This document shows, piece after piece, positions 63,698 to 64,000 of a DNA stretch of 64,000 bases. Source of the stretch: Brenneria alni. GTDB lineage: Bacteria; Pseudomonadota; Gammaproteobacteria; Enterobacterales; Enterobacteriaceae. The notes below the pieces were generated by a model. That model was not told the DNA's origin, searched no databases, and was given only the letters and a program-made list of their open reading frames with translations. Within the stretch, counting starts at the first letter, position 1; each line of letters opens with the position of its first letter. The stretch lies in the NCBI RefSeq assembly GCF_003666245.1, contig NZ_MJLZ01000001.1, forward strand, positions 62,001 through 126,000. Reading direction: 5' to 3'. A program made the translations under genes and the position numbers.

Positions 63698-64000
63698 ATG
63701 AAAAAAAGCTTCCCAACCCTGCTGGCCACTCTGATTTGGTCGGCGCTATACAGCCAGCAATCGCTGGCCGATCTTGCCGAACAGTGTATGCTGGGCGTGC
63801 CTACGTACAACAGACCGCTGGTAACAGGCGATCCCAATCAATTGCCGGTAAGCATTCAGGCTGACAAAACTGAAGCCAACTATCCCCACAGCGCCCGGTT
63901 CACCGGTGGTGTCAACATCGAACAAGGCAACAGCGTGCTGACCGCCGAGCAGGTGGAACTCAACCAGATTGAATCCACCACTCAGGGCGAACCCATACGC
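63698..64000 (+). CDS. lptD: LPS-assembly outer membrane protein LptD (first 101 codons)
   Basis: Outer-membrane barrel that with LptE inserts lipopolysaccharide into the outer leaflet. From the ATG at 63,698: signal peptide [20 protein letters not shown] to about residue 24, then [16 protein letters not shown] with the conserved N-terminal Cys used in the LptD disulphides, and the start of the periplasmic OstA-like domain. An in-frame upstream ATG (63,662 or 63,674) is possible but lacks family support. Cut by the window end. Confidence 0.95.
   Translation, partial: MKKSFPTLLATLIWSALYSQQSLADLAEQCMLGVPTYNRPLVTGDPNQLPVSIQADKTEANYPHSARFTGGVNIEQGNSVLTAEQVELNQIESTTQGEPIR

Overview
The window is chromosomal DNA of an enterobacterium. 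Gene content and order follow the 1.2 to 2.2 minute region of the Escherichia coli chromosome: the dcw division and cell-wall cluster, cra, ilvIH, leuABCD, sgrR-thiBPQ, yabI, polB-rapA-rluA-djlA-lptD. A candidate HrpL-driven type III effector and an aerobactin operon point to a plant-associated member of the Pectobacteriaceae (Brenneria, Pectobacterium, Dickeya or relatives). The genus cannot be fixed from sequence reading alone.

Layout. Positions 1-15,469 (minus strand) hold the dcw cluster from mraZ to a truncated ftsA, read from a promoter with a three-box MraZ operator near 15,500-15,560. An AT-rich gap, alaE (plus) and cra (minus) follow. Positions 18,060-22,173 (minus) hold ilvH, ilvI and a long-chain acyl-CoA synthetase-like gene where E. 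coli has leuO. Positions 22,339-27,267 (plus) are the leucine operon with promoter, leuL leader peptide, attenuator and leuABCD. Positions 27,332-37,530 are an accessory block where E. coli has setA: a candidate lipidated type III effector behind a HrpL-box-like sequence, an MFS exporter, and the Fur-box-preceded aerobactin operon iucABCD-iutA. Positions 37,610-43,030 hold sgrS/sgrT, sgrR, a TPP riboswitch and thiBPQ.

Positions 43,031-47,957 are a second insertion relative to E. coli: a 0.9 kb AT-rich spacer, adhE, and ivbL-ilvBN. Here ilvB has lost about 1.1 kb of its interior and is out of frame, so acetohydroxyacid synthase I is dead although its leader, attenuator and ilvN remain. yabI (minus) follows. 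A branched-chain amino-acid-type (HAA) ABC transporter and a membrane GGDEF diguanylate cyclase occupy the place of the E. coli ara operon (49,196-56,217). The right end holds polB with a LexA-like box, rapA, rluA, djlA and the first 101 codons of lptD.

Functionally the window combines housekeeping (peptidoglycan precursors, septation, LPS export, branched-chain amino-acid and thiamine supply, sugar-phosphate stress) with host-related accessory functions (iron scavenging, a probable injected effector, c-di-GMP signalling, amino-acid uptake). The most notable items are the effector candidate with its N-myristoylation/palmitoylation-like start MGLCVSKS and HrpL-like promoter, and the decayed ilvB left behind an intact attenuation leader.
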